NCBI GenBank assembly: GCA_027489105.1
Contig: JAIYAJ010000561.1
Span: 1 to 21,652, forward strand
Source: Zymomonas sp.
GTDB lineage: Bacteria > Pseudomonadota > Alphaproteobacteria > Sphingomonadales > Sphingomonadaceae
Reading direction: 5' to 3'
Length of the DNA stretch: 21,652 nt
Shown one piece after another: positions 7,705 to 16,112 of the stretch (positions within the stretch are counted from its first letter, which is position 1; each line of letters begins with the position of its first letter). The notes beneath the pieces are model-generated. The model was given only the letters and a program-made list of their open reading frames with translations, searched no databases and had not been told where the DNA came from. The translations under genes and the position numbers were made by a program.

Positions 7705-10089
7705 ATGACTCGTCGCAGGGATCAGGACGCGGCGTCGGCGCCATTGGCGGGCCATCTGGTCGTCGATCTGCTGGGTGGCGAGTTGGGCAAGATCGGGCAC
7801 ATCTTCGCGGATCTCGGCGCGAAGGTGTTCATGCCGCGCCTCTGTTGGGTCGACCACCCCGCAATCACGGGCAAGGCGGCTCTGACGGCTGCGGTCGCAG
7901 ATGCGGGAAAGGAAAGGCTTGTCCTGTCCGGTTCGATCGAGGAACGCGCGCGCCAGCTGCGCGATCTCGCCCGTGACGCTGATCTTCTGCTGCTGCCTTA
8001 TCCTTTGGCTGAGGACTATGGCGTCCCCGCCGCCGCCTTCGACGCGGTTCTGAAATCCCGCGCGGTGCGGATGACGGTCAGCGGATTCGGCCTGGGCAAT
8101 GCGTTTAGCGATTGGCAGGCGACCGATCCGGTGCTGCACGCCCTGTCGAGCGAACTGTCGCGATCGGGTATCGCCGGGCGCCCCCCCCTGCTGCCGCCGG
8201 GGCAACTGGCGCTCGAATGCGCGATGTCGCAGGGCGCCTTCGTCGCGATGGCTGCCCTGCACGCCGCGCAACGGACGGGGCAGGGCGACCGGATCGACTT
8301 TTCGCTGCTCGATGGGGCCGTGCAAGCGCTCGACCCAGGCTTCGGCATTGCGGGCAGTGCGACGCTCGGGCGCTCGGCAGCAGCGCTGCCGCCGGGACGG
8401 CCGGCGGCCGGGACGCTCTATCCGATCCACGCCTGTGCCGATGGCACGGTGCGGATCTGCGTGCTGGCCCCGCGCCAGTGGCAGAATATGCACCGCTGGA
8501 TGGGGTCACCTCCGGCTTTTGCGGCGCCCGAGTTCAACCGCCTCGACGTGCGGCAGGCGTCGGTGCCGTTGCAGGAGGCGCTGGCGGCCTTCTTCGCCGA
8601 GCGGACGAAAGCCGATCTCGTCGCCGAAGGTGCGTTGCAGGGCGTTCCGATTTCTGCGGTGCTGACACTGGAGGAATGTCTCGCGACCGATCATGTCGAA
8701 GCGCGCGGCGTGCTGGCCGAAACCCAACTGGCCGACGGCAGCCGGGTGTGCATTCCCGGCAGCCCGATCAGGTTCGGCGAAAGCGCTGAAAATTCGGCCG
8801 AACACACCGCCGACCATGCTGTCGAAACGCCCGCAGCTGCGCTGCCATTGGCCGGGCTCAGGGTCCTCGACCTGGGCGTAATCGTGGTGGGCGGTGAGCA
8901 GGGGCGGCTGCTAGCCGATCTCGGGGCGGACGTCGTCAAGGTAGAGAGTGCGGCGTTCCCGGACGGTACCCGGCACAGCTATCTGCCAACCGGCTTGTCG
9001 GTCGGCTTCGCGGCCGGGCATCGCAACAAGCGCAGCCTCGGCCTCGACCTGCGGCATCCAGAGGGCAAGGCGCTGTTTCTGCAGCTCGCGGCGGAAGCGG
9101 ACGTGATCCTGTCCAACTTCAAGCCTGGAGCGATGGACTCGCTCGGTTTCGACTACGCCACCCTGTCCGCGATCAACCCGGGCATCGTGATGGTGGACAG
9201 CAGTGCGTTCGGTGCAGATGGCCCGTGGGCGGGTCGGATGGGCTATGGCCCGCTCGTCCGTGCGGCATCGGGGCTGACCAGCAAATGGCGTTATCCCGAT
9301 GATCCGTTGGCGTACAGCGATGCCGTCACCATTTATCCCGACCACTCGGCGGCGCGCTACGGCGCCATCGCCACGCTGGCGTTGCTCCATCGCCGCGCCA
9401 CGACTCGGCGCGGGGGCACGGCGTCGATCTCCCAGCTCGACGTGATGCTCGATCATTTCTCGGCGGAGATTGCCGGTAAAGCAGCAGGGATCGATGGTTG
9501 GGGCGAACCACCGGATGCGCCGTGGGGCGTGTTTCAGGCTTCGGGCGACGATCAGTGGTGCGTCGTAACCATTCGCGGCGACGAGGACTGGCGGGCGCTG
9601 TGTGACGTTATGAGACGAACGGACTGGCTGTCGGACGGGGCACTGGCGCAAAAGGCAGGCCGGATCGCGCGGCGGATCGAGATAGAGGCCGCCGTCTCTG
9701 CGTGGATGATCGAGCAGGATGCGGACGAGGCGATGCACAGGCTGCAGCGGGCCGGAGTTCCTGCAGCGCGAATGCTTCGCATCGCCGATCTCCCCGATTT
9801 TTCCTATTATCGTGAGCGCGGCCTGTTCCGCGTCGACCGCCATCCGAATCTTGAGGAAGACGTGATTGCCGAGAGCTTCCATGCGCGCTCGAATTTGGTG
9901 GGCGCGCTCCCCGCCATACCCGCGCCGCTGATGGGGCAGCATAGTGCGGATGTGGTGCGCGACTGGCTGGCAATGCCAGAAGACAAGATCGACGATCTCT
10001 TTGCCACGCGCGCCTTGCAGGGTGTGGATCCCACGATCGAACAGATGCTCGCAGCCGGCCTTGGCCGGGGCGAGAGATTGCCCGGCTAG
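7705..10089 (+). CDS. Tandem double-domain CaiB/BaiF family (family III) CoA-transferase
   Basis: A 794-residue protein holding two family III CoA-transferase units in one chain; ordinary members have about 400 residues. The second unit (about 379-760) is well conserved. It opens with PLAGLRVLDLGVIVVGGEQGRLLADLGADVVKVE (379-414, written here in part: LRVLDLG and LLADLGADVVKVE). It continues with HRNKRSLGLDLRHPEGK and ILSNFKPGAMDSLGFDY, and has a candidate catalytic aspartate D546 in IYPDHSAARYGAIA. The first unit (about 13-355) keeps the fold signature (ADLGAKV, RTGQGDRIDFSLLDG) but shows no clear aspartate at the equivalent place, with LECAMSQGAF there. It is therefore probably a degenerate partner. 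Such enzymes move CoA between carboxylic acids and form interlocked dimers; a fused pair could make an asymmetric active unit. The start has only a weak GGGACGAG ribosome-binding site. It heads a plus-strand row with the thiolase-like gene. The substrate is unknown. Confidence 0.88.
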   Translation: MTRRRDQDAASAPLAGHLVVDLLGGELGKIGHIFADLGAKVFMPRLCWVDHPAITGKAALTAAVADAGKERLVLSGSIEERARQLRDLARDADLLLLPYPLAEDYGVPAAAFDAVLKSRAVRMTVSGFGLGNAFSDWQATDPVLHALSSELSRSGIAGRPPLLPPGQLALECAMSQGAFVAMAALHAAQRTGQGDRIDFSLLDGAVQALDPGFGIAGSATLGRSAAALPPGRPAAGTLYPIHACADGTVRICVLAPRQWQNMHRWMGSPPAFAAPEFNRLDVRQASVPLQEALAAFFAERTKADLVAEGALQGVPISAVLTLEECLATDHVEARGVLAETQLADGSRVCIPGSPIRFGESAENSAEHTADHAVETPAAALPLAGLRVLDLGVIVVGGEQGRLLADLGADVVKVESAAFPDGTRHSYLPTGLSVGFAAGHRNKRSLGLDLRHPEGKALFLQLAAEADVILSNFKPGAMDSLGFDYATLSAINPGIVMVDSSAFGADGPWAGRMGYGPLVRAASGLTSKWRYPDDPLAYSDAVTIYPDHSAARYGAIATLALLHRRATTRRGGTASISQLDVMLDHFSAEIAGKAAGIDGWGEPPDAPWGVFQASGDDQWCVVTIRGDEDWRALCDVMRRTDWLSDGALAQKAGRIARRIEIEAAVSAWMIEQDADEAMHRLQRAGVPAARMLRIADLPDFSYYRERGLFRVDRHPNLEEDVIAESFHARSNLVGALPAIPAPLMGQHSADVVRDWLAMPEDKIDDLFATRALQGVDPTIEQMLAAGLGRGERLPG

Positions 10090-10146
10090 CGTTTTCGCGC
10101 GGCGGGCGACGCATCAAAATCAAGAACAGAGAATGAGGAGACAGGC

Positions 10147-11661
10147 ATGAATTCGAGCGTCGACGAAAGCCGCATTCCCGTGATCATCGGCATCGGCGAG
10201 GTGCTCGATCGGCCGGCTAACGACCTTGAAGGCATGAACGCCTTCGAACTTATGCTGGCGGCGCTCGAAGAGGCCGAGGCCGATAGCGGCGTCGATATCC
10301 TCGACGCGCTCGACTGGCTGGGGGTCGAGGACGAGATTTCCTTCCCCGATCCAGCGCCGCAGGAGCGGGTGGCGGCGCTGATGGGACGCCGGCCGACGCA
10401 TTTGCTGAAGACGCATGAGGCGAGCGGCGACGGGCCGATCAAGCTGATCAATGACGCCGCCAATCTGATCGGGCGCGGCGAAATTTCTCTCGCCGCCGCC
10501 GTCGGGGCCGAGGCGCTGCGGACCGCCGCCAAGCGCGCGCAGGCCGACATCGCCGCTGGACGCGAACCGCCGAAGAGCTCGATCGCGGAGGTGGCCCTCG
10601 CCAATGCCAAGCCGCTGGCGCGCAAACATGGCCTGTTCACGCCGATCGACGTCTACCCGCTTTACGAAAATGCTGCCCGCGCGGCCTGGGGCCAGTCGCT
10701 GGCTGAGGGGCAGGCCGAAAGCGGCAGGATCGGCGAAGGCTTCGCAGCGGTCGCCGCCGCAAATCCCTATGCCTGGATCAGGAAGCCAGTCGACGCAGAC
10801 ACGATCGCGACGCCGACGCCCGATAATCGTATGGTCAGCTTCCCCTACACCAAGCTGATGGTCGCCAATTCAAGCGTGAACATGGGGGCGGCGGTGATCG
10901 TCGCCAGCCTCGCCAAAGCGCGCGAGCTGGGCGTCGACGAAAGCCGGATCGTCTATGTCGGGGCCGGCGCAGCCGCGCATGAGGATGAGGATTTTCTGCG
11001 CCGCGATAGCTATGCGCGTGCCGCAAGCCTCGAGACGACCGTCCACGCCGCGCTTGAGCGCAACGGCGTCGCTGCGGCCGATATCGACCATGTCGAGCTC
11101 TATTCCTGCTTCCCGATCGTGCCGAAGCTGGCGCGTCGCGCGCTGAATTGGCCGCTCGGTCGCCCCTGTTCGGTCTATGGCGGGCTGACCTTCGGCGGTG
11201 GCCCGATCGGCAACTGCATGATGCACGCCGCCGCGCGAATGGTCGCGAAGCTGCGCGAAGGTGGCCGGCATGGCCTCATCGTCGCCAATGGCGGCTATGC
11301 GACACATAGCCATTCGATGCTGTTCAGCCGCGAGCCCGTTCCCGCAGGAACCTTCCCGCAGGACTATGACGTGCAGGCGCTTACCGAGGGCAAGCGCGGC
11401 GCGGTCCCCGAATTGCTGGAGAGCTATGGGGGGCCGGGCGAGATCGAGACTTTTACGATCCCGTTCGACCGCCACGGCCAGCCACGGCATGCCACCATCA
11501 TCGGTCGCACGCCCCAAGGCGCACGCTTCGTCGCACGCGTTCCGGAGACCGACACTGCGACGATTGCCTTTCTGATGGCCGATGATGCGCAACCGATAGG
11601 CGCGAAAGGGATAGTTTCGGAAGGACCCGAAGGTCTGGCAATCTGGACGATGTCCGGCTGA
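10147..11661 (+). CDS. Thiolase-like protein, TLP1 type (acetyl-CoA acetyltransferase-like)
   Basis: A 504-residue thiolase-superfamily protein with an extra C-terminal beta-rich domain (about 425-504). This is the architecture of thiolase-like protein type 1, related to SCP2-type thiolases. Seen in sequence: the cysteine-bearing loop of classical thiolases is replaced by LAAAVGAEALRTA (115-127). The usual NEAF/HEAF motif is replaced by ELYSCFP (317-323). The usual C-terminal Cys/His loop is replaced by GGLTFGGGPIGNCMMH (345-360). A normal thiolase reaction is therefore doubtful. It may bind acyl-CoA, act as a retro-aldol/retro-Claisen enzyme like SCP2-type relatives, or use a different mechanism. 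The ATG is supported by AGGAG six bases upstream. It lies 57 bases behind the double CoA-transferase and probably shares its transcript. Confidence 0.85.
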   Translation: MNSSVDESRIPVIIGIGEVLDRPANDLEGMNAFELMLAALEEAEADSGVDILDALDWLGVEDEISFPDPAPQERVAALMGRRPTHLLKTHEASGDGPIKLINDAANLIGRGEISLAAAVGAEALRTAAKRAQADIAAGREPPKSSIAEVALANAKPLARKHGLFTPIDVYPLYENAARAAWGQSLAEGQAESGRIGEGFAAVAAANPYAWIRKPVDADTIATPTPDNRMVSFPYTKLMVANSSVNMGAAVIVASLAKARELGVDESRIVYVGAGAAAHEDEDFLRRDSYARAASLETTVHAALERNGVAAADIDHVELYSCFPIVPKLARRALNWPLGRPCSVYGGLTFGGGPIGNCMMHAAARMVAKLREGGRHGLIVANGGYATHSHSMLFSREPVPAGTFPQDYDVQALTEGKRGAVPELLESYGGPGEIETFTIPFDRHGQPRHATIIGRTPQGARFVARVPETDTATIAFLMADDAQPIGAKGIVSEGPEGLAIWTMSG

Positions 11662-11682
11662 TCTGACCATATCCGGACGGGA

Positions 11683-11703
11683 GGGCGCCGGCCAACGGCG
11701 CCC
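11683..11703. other. GC-rich hairpin between the thiolase-like and LysR genes
   Basis: GGGCGCC and GGCGCCC form a perfect seven-base stem around GGCCAAC. It lies 22 bases after the thiolase-like stop and 20 before the LysR start. It lacks a T-tract, so it could be an attenuating or mRNA-protecting stem, or chance in GC-rich DNA. Confidence 0.25.
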
Positions 11704-11723
11704 CGCGGACGGGGAGGACAGAG

Positions 11724-12656
11724 ATGGCGCCCATCGATATCCGGCAAATCCGCATGTTCGTGGCGGTGGCCGACAGCTTGTCCTTCACGCGGGCGGCCGA
11801 AACGCTCCATGTCGCGCAGCCCTGGCTGTCGGTTCAGATCCGCAAGCTCGAGGAGCAGATCGGCTTCCAGCTGTTCCTGCGTAACCGCAACCGGGGCGTG
11901 CTATTGACCGAACAGGGCCACGCCTTTCTCAAGCCCGCGCGCAGCTATGTCGAAGCCGCCAATATGGTCGCCGAGGTCGCGCGCGACATGCGCGCGAACC
12001 AGGCCCAGTCGCTGCGGCTGGGCGCTCCGGACTTTTCTGCGGAAATTCCCGCGCGCGAAGCTCTGCTCGACCTGTTCCTCCGCCGCCATCCCCGGATCGA
12101 GATCGAGATCGTCAACGCCTGGTCGTCGCAGCTGGTCGATGCGCTGATGCGGCACGAGATCGACCTGGCATTCACCGTCGGACCGTTCGAGCGCGAAGGA
12201 TGCGAGGTGCTGGACCTCGCCCATTTCCGCTGGGCGCTGCTCGTGGACCGGGAGAGGGCTGATGCTCTGGGGCCGGACATCTCGCTGGAATCACTGCGGG
12301 GGCAGCAGATCGCCAGCTTCCGGCGCAACATCAATCCGATCTTCTACGACAGCATCGCGGGCCGTCTGTCTGCACACGGGATCGAGGTTCTTCCGCTGCC
12401 CGAGTCATCACTCGCAGGCATTCGGCAGCATGCGATGCGATCGCATGTGCCCGTCCTGATGAGCGAATGGCACGCGGCATCGAATCTCGGACCCGATCTG
12501 ACGATATTGCCCTTCTCTGAAACAGACTTCACCGTGGCGCTGCATCTCGTCAGGCGCGAGAATGACGACCGTTCCGCGGTGCGCGCGCTTTGGAGGCTGG
12601 CGAGCGAAGTCGCGCAAGCCAAGGTTGATAGCAATTTCGTCTCAACCACGGTCTGA
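11724..12656 (+). CDS. LysR-family transcriptional regulator
   Basis: A 310-residue regulator of normal LysR length. The N-terminal winged helix-turn-helix (about residues 5-63) shows SFTRAAETLHVAQPWLSVQIR (in part) and KLEEQIGFQLFLRNRNRGVLLTEQG. A linker helix and a periplasmic-binding-protein-like effector domain (about 95-300) follow. The recognition helix has QPWLS where QPALS or QPSLS is usual. The start is fixed by GGAGG six bases upstream of the ATG. LysR proteins usually act with a small-molecule inducer from the pathway they control, and often on neighbouring genes. Here it is transcribed in the same direction as its neighbours, not divergently, which is less typical. Its likely targets (inferred) are the surrounding CoA and TonB receptor genes. 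Confidence 0.93.
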   Translation: MAPIDIRQIRMFVAVADSLSFTRAAETLHVAQPWLSVQIRKLEEQIGFQLFLRNRNRGVLLTEQGHAFLKPARSYVEAANMVAEVARDMRANQAQSLRLGAPDFSAEIPAREALLDLFLRRHPRIEIEIVNAWSSQLVDALMRHEIDLAFTVGPFEREGCEVLDLAHFRWALLVDRERADALGPDISLESLRGQQIASFRRNINPIFYDSIAGRLSAHGIEVLPLPESSLAGIRQHAMRSHVPVLMSEWHAASNLGPDLTILPFSETDFTVALHLVRRENDDRSAVRALWRLASEVAQAKVDSNFVSTTV

Positions 12657-12668
12657 TACATATTAGAC
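12651..12668. promoter_or_regulatory. Imperfect 18-bp palindrome at the LysR stop codon
   Basis: GTCTGATACATATTAGAC matches its own reverse complement at 14 of 18 positions, with perfect GTCT/AGAC ends. It covers the stop codon of the LysR gene and lies 210 bases before the enoyl-CoA hydratase start. It may be an operator for the downstream genes. It does not contain a canonical T-N11-A LysR box. Confidence 0.3.
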
Positions 12669-12751
12669 GCGATGGACCTCGCTACATAGCCTCTCAACCT
12701 AAGCCGGACGCCCGAAAAGACGCCGGCATGTGATGGAAGAGGATGTCCTTC

Positions 12752-12767
12752 GCGCGCCATGGCGCGC
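12752..12767. other. Perfect 16-bp palindrome upstream of the hydratase gene
   Basis: GCGCGCCATGGCGCGC reads the same on both strands without a spacer. It sits in the 221-base stretch between the LysR and hydratase genes, where no gene is seen. With no loop it is more plausible as a dimer-binding site than as an RNA hairpin. It is GC-rich, so chance is possible. Confidence 0.3.
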
Positions 12768-12877
12768 ATCGGGCAAAATGCGGCTCCGACTGGAGGCGCA
12801 AGGCTAAGGCCGCTCTTCCGACATCGATGGATCGCCCACCAAGGGGCTTTTGCGCTTGTTCTGGTCTGGAGAGAAAT

Positions 12878-13666
12878 ATGGCTGATACCGAAGACGATGT
12901 GGTGCTTTACGAAGTCGTCGAGCAGCATATCGGCCTCGTGACGCTGAACCGCCCGGCCAAGCGCAATGCGGTCAACGGCGCGGTTGCCCGCACGCTCGAC
13001 GCGATCGTCAAGAAGACAGAAGCGGACCCGGACATCTGGGCGGTGGTCATAACTTCCGCCGAGGGACCGACTTTCTGCGCAGGGGCCGATCTCGCAGAAG
13101 TCGCGGCCGGCCGTGCCGACGAACTCAGCACCCCCGACGGCGGTTTCGCCGGATTCGTCGAAGCCAGGCGGGTCAAGCCCTGGATCGCGGCGGTCAAGGG
13201 CAGCGCGCTCGGCGGCGGCCTGGAAATCTCGCTCGCCTGCGACCTGCGTGTCGTGTCGACCGAGACGATCGTCGGCCTGCCCGAGGTCAAGCGCGGACTG
13301 ATCGCCGGGGCCGGTGGCATCTATCGCCTGCCTCGTCAGCTGCCCCGCGCGATCGCGCTCGAGATGATCGCGACCGGTGAACCGATCGGCGCTGCCCGCG
13401 CCGAGGCGCTCGGCCTCGTCAACCGCGTCGTTGCGGCGGAGCAGGTCGTGGAGACGGCGCTGGGCCTGGCCAAGGCGATCTGCGCCAACGCCCCGATCGC
13501 CGTGCGCGAAAGCCTCCAGGTGGCCCGGCTCGCGGCCGAGGTGCCCGAGGATGTTTCGATCGCGGCCACGCGAAAGGCCTTCGACCGGCTGGTGGTGAGC
13601 GAGGATTTCGCGGAAGGTCCGCGCGCATTCGTCGAGAAGCGCGCCCCCCGCTGGACGGGCCGCTGA
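12878..13666 (+). CDS. Enoyl-CoA hydratase/isomerase (crotonase family)
   Basis: A 262-residue crotonase-family enzyme. The oxyanion-hole segments FCAGADL (about 67-72) and KGSALGGGLEISLACDL (107-123) are intact. Both acidic residues of true hydratases are present, E116 in GGGLEI and E136 in GLPEVKRG, so addition of water to a 2-enoyl-CoA is the most likely reaction. The C-terminal helix region ends with EKRAPRW, typical of the family. The start at 12878 is preferred to an in-frame ATG 45 codons upstream. It begins just before the family's N-terminal strand, and it has GGAG six bases ahead (GGAGAGAAATATG). The upstream extension resembles translated non-coding DNA. It probably serves the beta-oxidation-like arm together with the thiolase-like and acyl-CoA dehydrogenase genes. 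Confidence 0.92.
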   Translation: MADTEDDVVLYEVVEQHIGLVTLNRPAKRNAVNGAVARTLDAIVKKTEADPDIWAVVITSAEGPTFCAGADLAEVAAGRADELSTPDGGFAGFVEARRVKPWIAAVKGSALGGGLEISLACDLRVVSTETIVGLPEVKRGLIAGAGGIYRLPRQLPRAIALEMIATGEPIGAARAEALGLVNRVVAAEQVVETALGLAKAICANAPIAVRESLQVARLAAEVPEDVSIAATRKAFDRLVVSEDFAEGPRAFVEKRAPRWTGR

Positions 13667-13811
13667 TCGCGCATTCGGCGCGGTCCGATCGAGCCCTTGG
13701 CAGGACAGGCAAGACGGGGCGTCGGCTGTGCTGGCGCTCACCGGAGGAGTGTGCGCGTCGCCGGTTGGAGCCGGCTTTCGATAATCAAGACAGGTAAGGG
13801 GATGGTCTGAC

Positions 13812-16052
13812 ATGAGAAACAGGGTTTTGCTCGCCACCACCGCATTGGCGCTCGCCGCTGGGCCGGCCTGGGCGCAGACGGCGCCGCAGTCGACCGATGC
13901 CGGCGGGATCGAGGACATCATCGTTACCGCCCGCCAACGTTCGGAATCGCTGCAGTCGGTGCCGGTTGCCGTCGCCGCGATGGACGGTGCCATGATCGAG
14001 CGCACTTTCATTCCTGACGTCGACTCGATCGAACGCTTCATGCCCAATGTCGAACTCGGCCGGCATCCCTTCACCGGCGGCGGCATGTCCGCCTCGATCC
14101 GCGGCATCAGCTTTGGCGATCTCGACCGCTCGTTCGAGCCGGCGGTCGCCGTCTCGGTCGACGGCGTTTTCCTCGCGTCCAACACGGGCGCGATGATGGA
14201 CACGTTCGACATCGACGCGATCGAGGTGCTGCGCGGTCCGCAAGGCACGTTGTTCGGTCGCAACACCATCGGCGGCGTGATCAGCATCAAGCGCACCAAG
14301 CCGACGATGGACTGGGGCCTGAAGGGCCAGGTCACGGTCGGCAGCTATGGCGTGCGCGAATATAAGGTCGTCGCCAATGCGCCGATCGTCGGGGATGTGC
14401 TCGGCCTGAAGATTGGTGGCTATCGCGAGCGTAGCGACAGCTTCACGCGCCGTGCCAGCGACGGCAAGCGCGAGGACGGCATCAATCGCTATTCGCTGTT
14501 CGGCGCGCTGCGCTTCAACCCCAGTTCGGCGTTCGACGCGACGCTGTCGATCGACCATATCAACGACAAATCCAAATATCCCAGCCTGGTGCCATTGTCG
14601 GCCCCCGGCCAGACCTTCTGCGTCGCTTTCGGCGCCTGCATCGGGACGCAGGGCGAGCGGATCAAGGACAGCGGCTATAAGCTCGCGCTCGACGGCTATC
14701 CGTTCCAGGCCAAGCTGAAGCACACTGCGGTGACGCTGAACGCCAAGCTGGACGTGATCGACGGCGTCTCGCTCGAATCGATCACCAACTACACCAAGCA
14801 GAAGGACGCGCTGAACGTCGAGAACACCGGTGGTGCACCGCTGGCGAACGGCGCACATATCTTCGTGTCGCTGCGCGACCAGACCGCCAACCAGTTCAGC
14901 CAGGAAGTGCGCGCGGTCAGCGATCTGGGCGGGGCGTTCGATTTCGTCGCCGGCGTCTATTATATGAAGTCCGAGTTCGACCTCGTGCAGCAGGCGATCG
15001 TTACCGGCAATCGTTCGCAATTCTTCGACGCCGGGCAGGATCTCAACGCCTATGCAGCCTATGCCGAGGCCTATGTCGAGCCGATCGACAAGCTGCGGCT
15101 CACGGTCGGTGGTCGCTACACCCACGAGAAGAAGAAATTCTACATCCGCTTCCGCAATCCGACGAGCGGCGCGGTTACCGGCCAGTGCCCCGATGCGTCT
15201 TCGGCCTATGCGCCCTGCGCCGATCCGGCGGTGACCTTCAGCAAGTTCACCCCGCGGGTGACGGTCGACTATCGCTTCACGCCCGACATCATGGTCTATG
15301 CGGGTTGGTCGCGCGGCTATCGCTCGGGTGGCTGGAACAGCCGCGCTACCGTCACCACAGCGATCGGCCCCTATGAGCCCGAGACGGTCGACAGCTATGA
15401 AGCGGGGCTGCGCACGACCTTCTGGAACAACCGCGCCCGTGCCAATGTCACGGTCTTCCGCGCGAAGTATAAGAACAAGCAGGAAGAGGTGATCACTGCG
15501 TCGCCGATCAACCCGCTGATCACCCAGACCCAGGTGCAGAACGCGGCTTCGGCCACGTTACAGGGTGTCGAGGGCGAGTTCCAGCTGGCGCCGACCCGCT
15601 GGCTGAACCTGCGCGCTGCGTTCGGCTATATCGATGGGAAATACGACGCCTTCCTGTCCGCCGGGGCCGACATCCGTAATCTGCGCAACCTGCGCTATGC
15701 GCCGAAATGGTCGGTCAGCTTCGGCGGTGATGCGACCATTCCGGTCGAAGCGACGGGCGGCGAGATATTGATCAACGCGAATTACAAATGGACCGACAAG
15801 TTCGCGACGTCGGTCATCCGCGATACGACGGGTCTGAACCGCGACTTCATCGATGCCTATGCGACGGTCGATGCGTCGATCGGCTATCGCCACGAACTGG
15901 ACGACCGCAAGAATGTGACGCTGTCGGCCTTCGTGCAGAACGCCTTCCACAGCAACGGACGGCTCTATCGCAAGGTCATCACCGGGCCCTTCGCCTTCGC
16001 CAGCCGCGAAGTCGCGCGGACCTGGGGCCTGACGCTGGGCCTCTCATACTAA
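13812..16052 (+). CDS. TonB-dependent outer-membrane receptor
   Basis: A 746-residue receptor. A signal peptide (1-21, ending AWA-Q) is followed by a TonB box (IEDIIVTA, 33-40). A plug domain follows (about 45-165) with the hallmarks VSVDGVFLASN, IEVLRGPQGTLFGRNTIGG and ISIKRTKP. A beta-barrel then runs to the C-terminus, which ends in the aromatic-terminated strand GLTLGLSY. Such receptors import scarce or bulky substrates across the outer membrane using energy from TonB-ExbB-ExbD. Its place between CoA-pathway and oxygenase/SDR genes suggests import of the pathway substrate, not a siderophore (inference). The start follows a spaced AGGGG ten bases upstream. It is full length with no damage. 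Confidence 0.93.
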   Translation: MRNRVLLATTALALAAGPAWAQTAPQSTDAGGIEDIIVTARQRSESLQSVPVAVAAMDGAMIERTFIPDVDSIERFMPNVELGRHPFTGGGMSASIRGISFGDLDRSFEPAVAVSVDGVFLASNTGAMMDTFDIDAIEVLRGPQGTLFGRNTIGGVISIKRTKPTMDWGLKGQVTVGSYGVREYKVVANAPIVGDVLGLKIGGYRERSDSFTRRASDGKREDGINRYSLFGALRFNPSSAFDATLSIDHINDKSKYPSLVPLSAPGQTFCVAFGACIGTQGERIKDSGYKLALDGYPFQAKLKHTAVTLNAKLDVIDGVSLESITNYTKQKDALNVENTGGAPLANGAHIFVSLRDQTANQFSQEVRAVSDLGGAFDFVAGVYYMKSEFDLVQQAIVTGNRSQFFDAGQDLNAYAAYAEAYVEPIDKLRLTVGGRYTHEKKKFYIRFRNPTSGAVTGQCPDASSAYAPCADPAVTFSKFTPRVTVDYRFTPDIMVYAGWSRGYRSGGWNSRATVTTAIGPYEPETVDSYEAGLRTTFWNNRARANVTVFRAKYKNKQEEVITASPINPLITQTQVQNAASATLQGVEGEFQLAPTRWLNLRAAFGYIDGKYDAFLSAGADIRNLRNLRYAPKWSVSFGGDATIPVEATGGEILINANYKWTDKFATSVIRDTTGLNRDFIDAYATVDASIGYRHELDDRKNVTLSAFVQNAFHSNGRLYRKVITGPFAFASREVARTWGLTLGLSY

Positions 16053-16061
16053 AAGGGGGTG

Positions 16062-16094
16062 TCGCAGGCGGGAACTTTCGGTCTCCGCCTGCGA
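16062..16094. terminator. Bidirectional hairpin between the convergent TonB receptor and SDR genes
   Basis: TCGCAGGCGG (16062-16071) pairs perfectly with CCGCCTGCGA (16085-16094) around a 13-base loop. GGTG and CACC extend the stem beyond a small bulge. It occupies the 60-base gap between the receptor stop (16052) and the SDR stop (16113), so it probably ends transcripts from both sides. There is no strong T-run. Confidence 0.55.
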
Positions 16095-16112
16095 GGCACC
16101 TCCATTATGGTA

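Noticed and set aside
11652..11678. GTCCGG/CCGGAC inverted repeat around the thiolase-like stop codon
   Set aside because: Six-base arms with a 15-base spacer are common by chance in GC-rich DNA, and half lies in coding sequence.
12743..12877. N-terminal extension of the enoyl-CoA hydratase
   Set aside because: The extra 45 residues lack family similarity and are Arg/Cys-rich, and the inner ATG has the better ribosome-binding site.
13760..13778. Possible terminator before the TonB receptor gene (GCCGG, TTGGAG loop, CCGGC, then TTT)
   Set aside because: The stem is only five pairs and the T-run only three bases, too weak to call.
12344..14335. A 663-codon open frame on the minus strand across the LysR, hydratase and TonB receptor genes
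   Set aside because: It is antisense to three well-supported genes, has no recognisable domain, and reflects the scarcity of stop codons in GC-rich DNA.
13785..15125. A 446-codon minus-strand open frame inside the TonB receptor gene
   Set aside because: Rich in His, Arg, Asp and Val with no family features; a typical reverse-frame shadow of a real gene.
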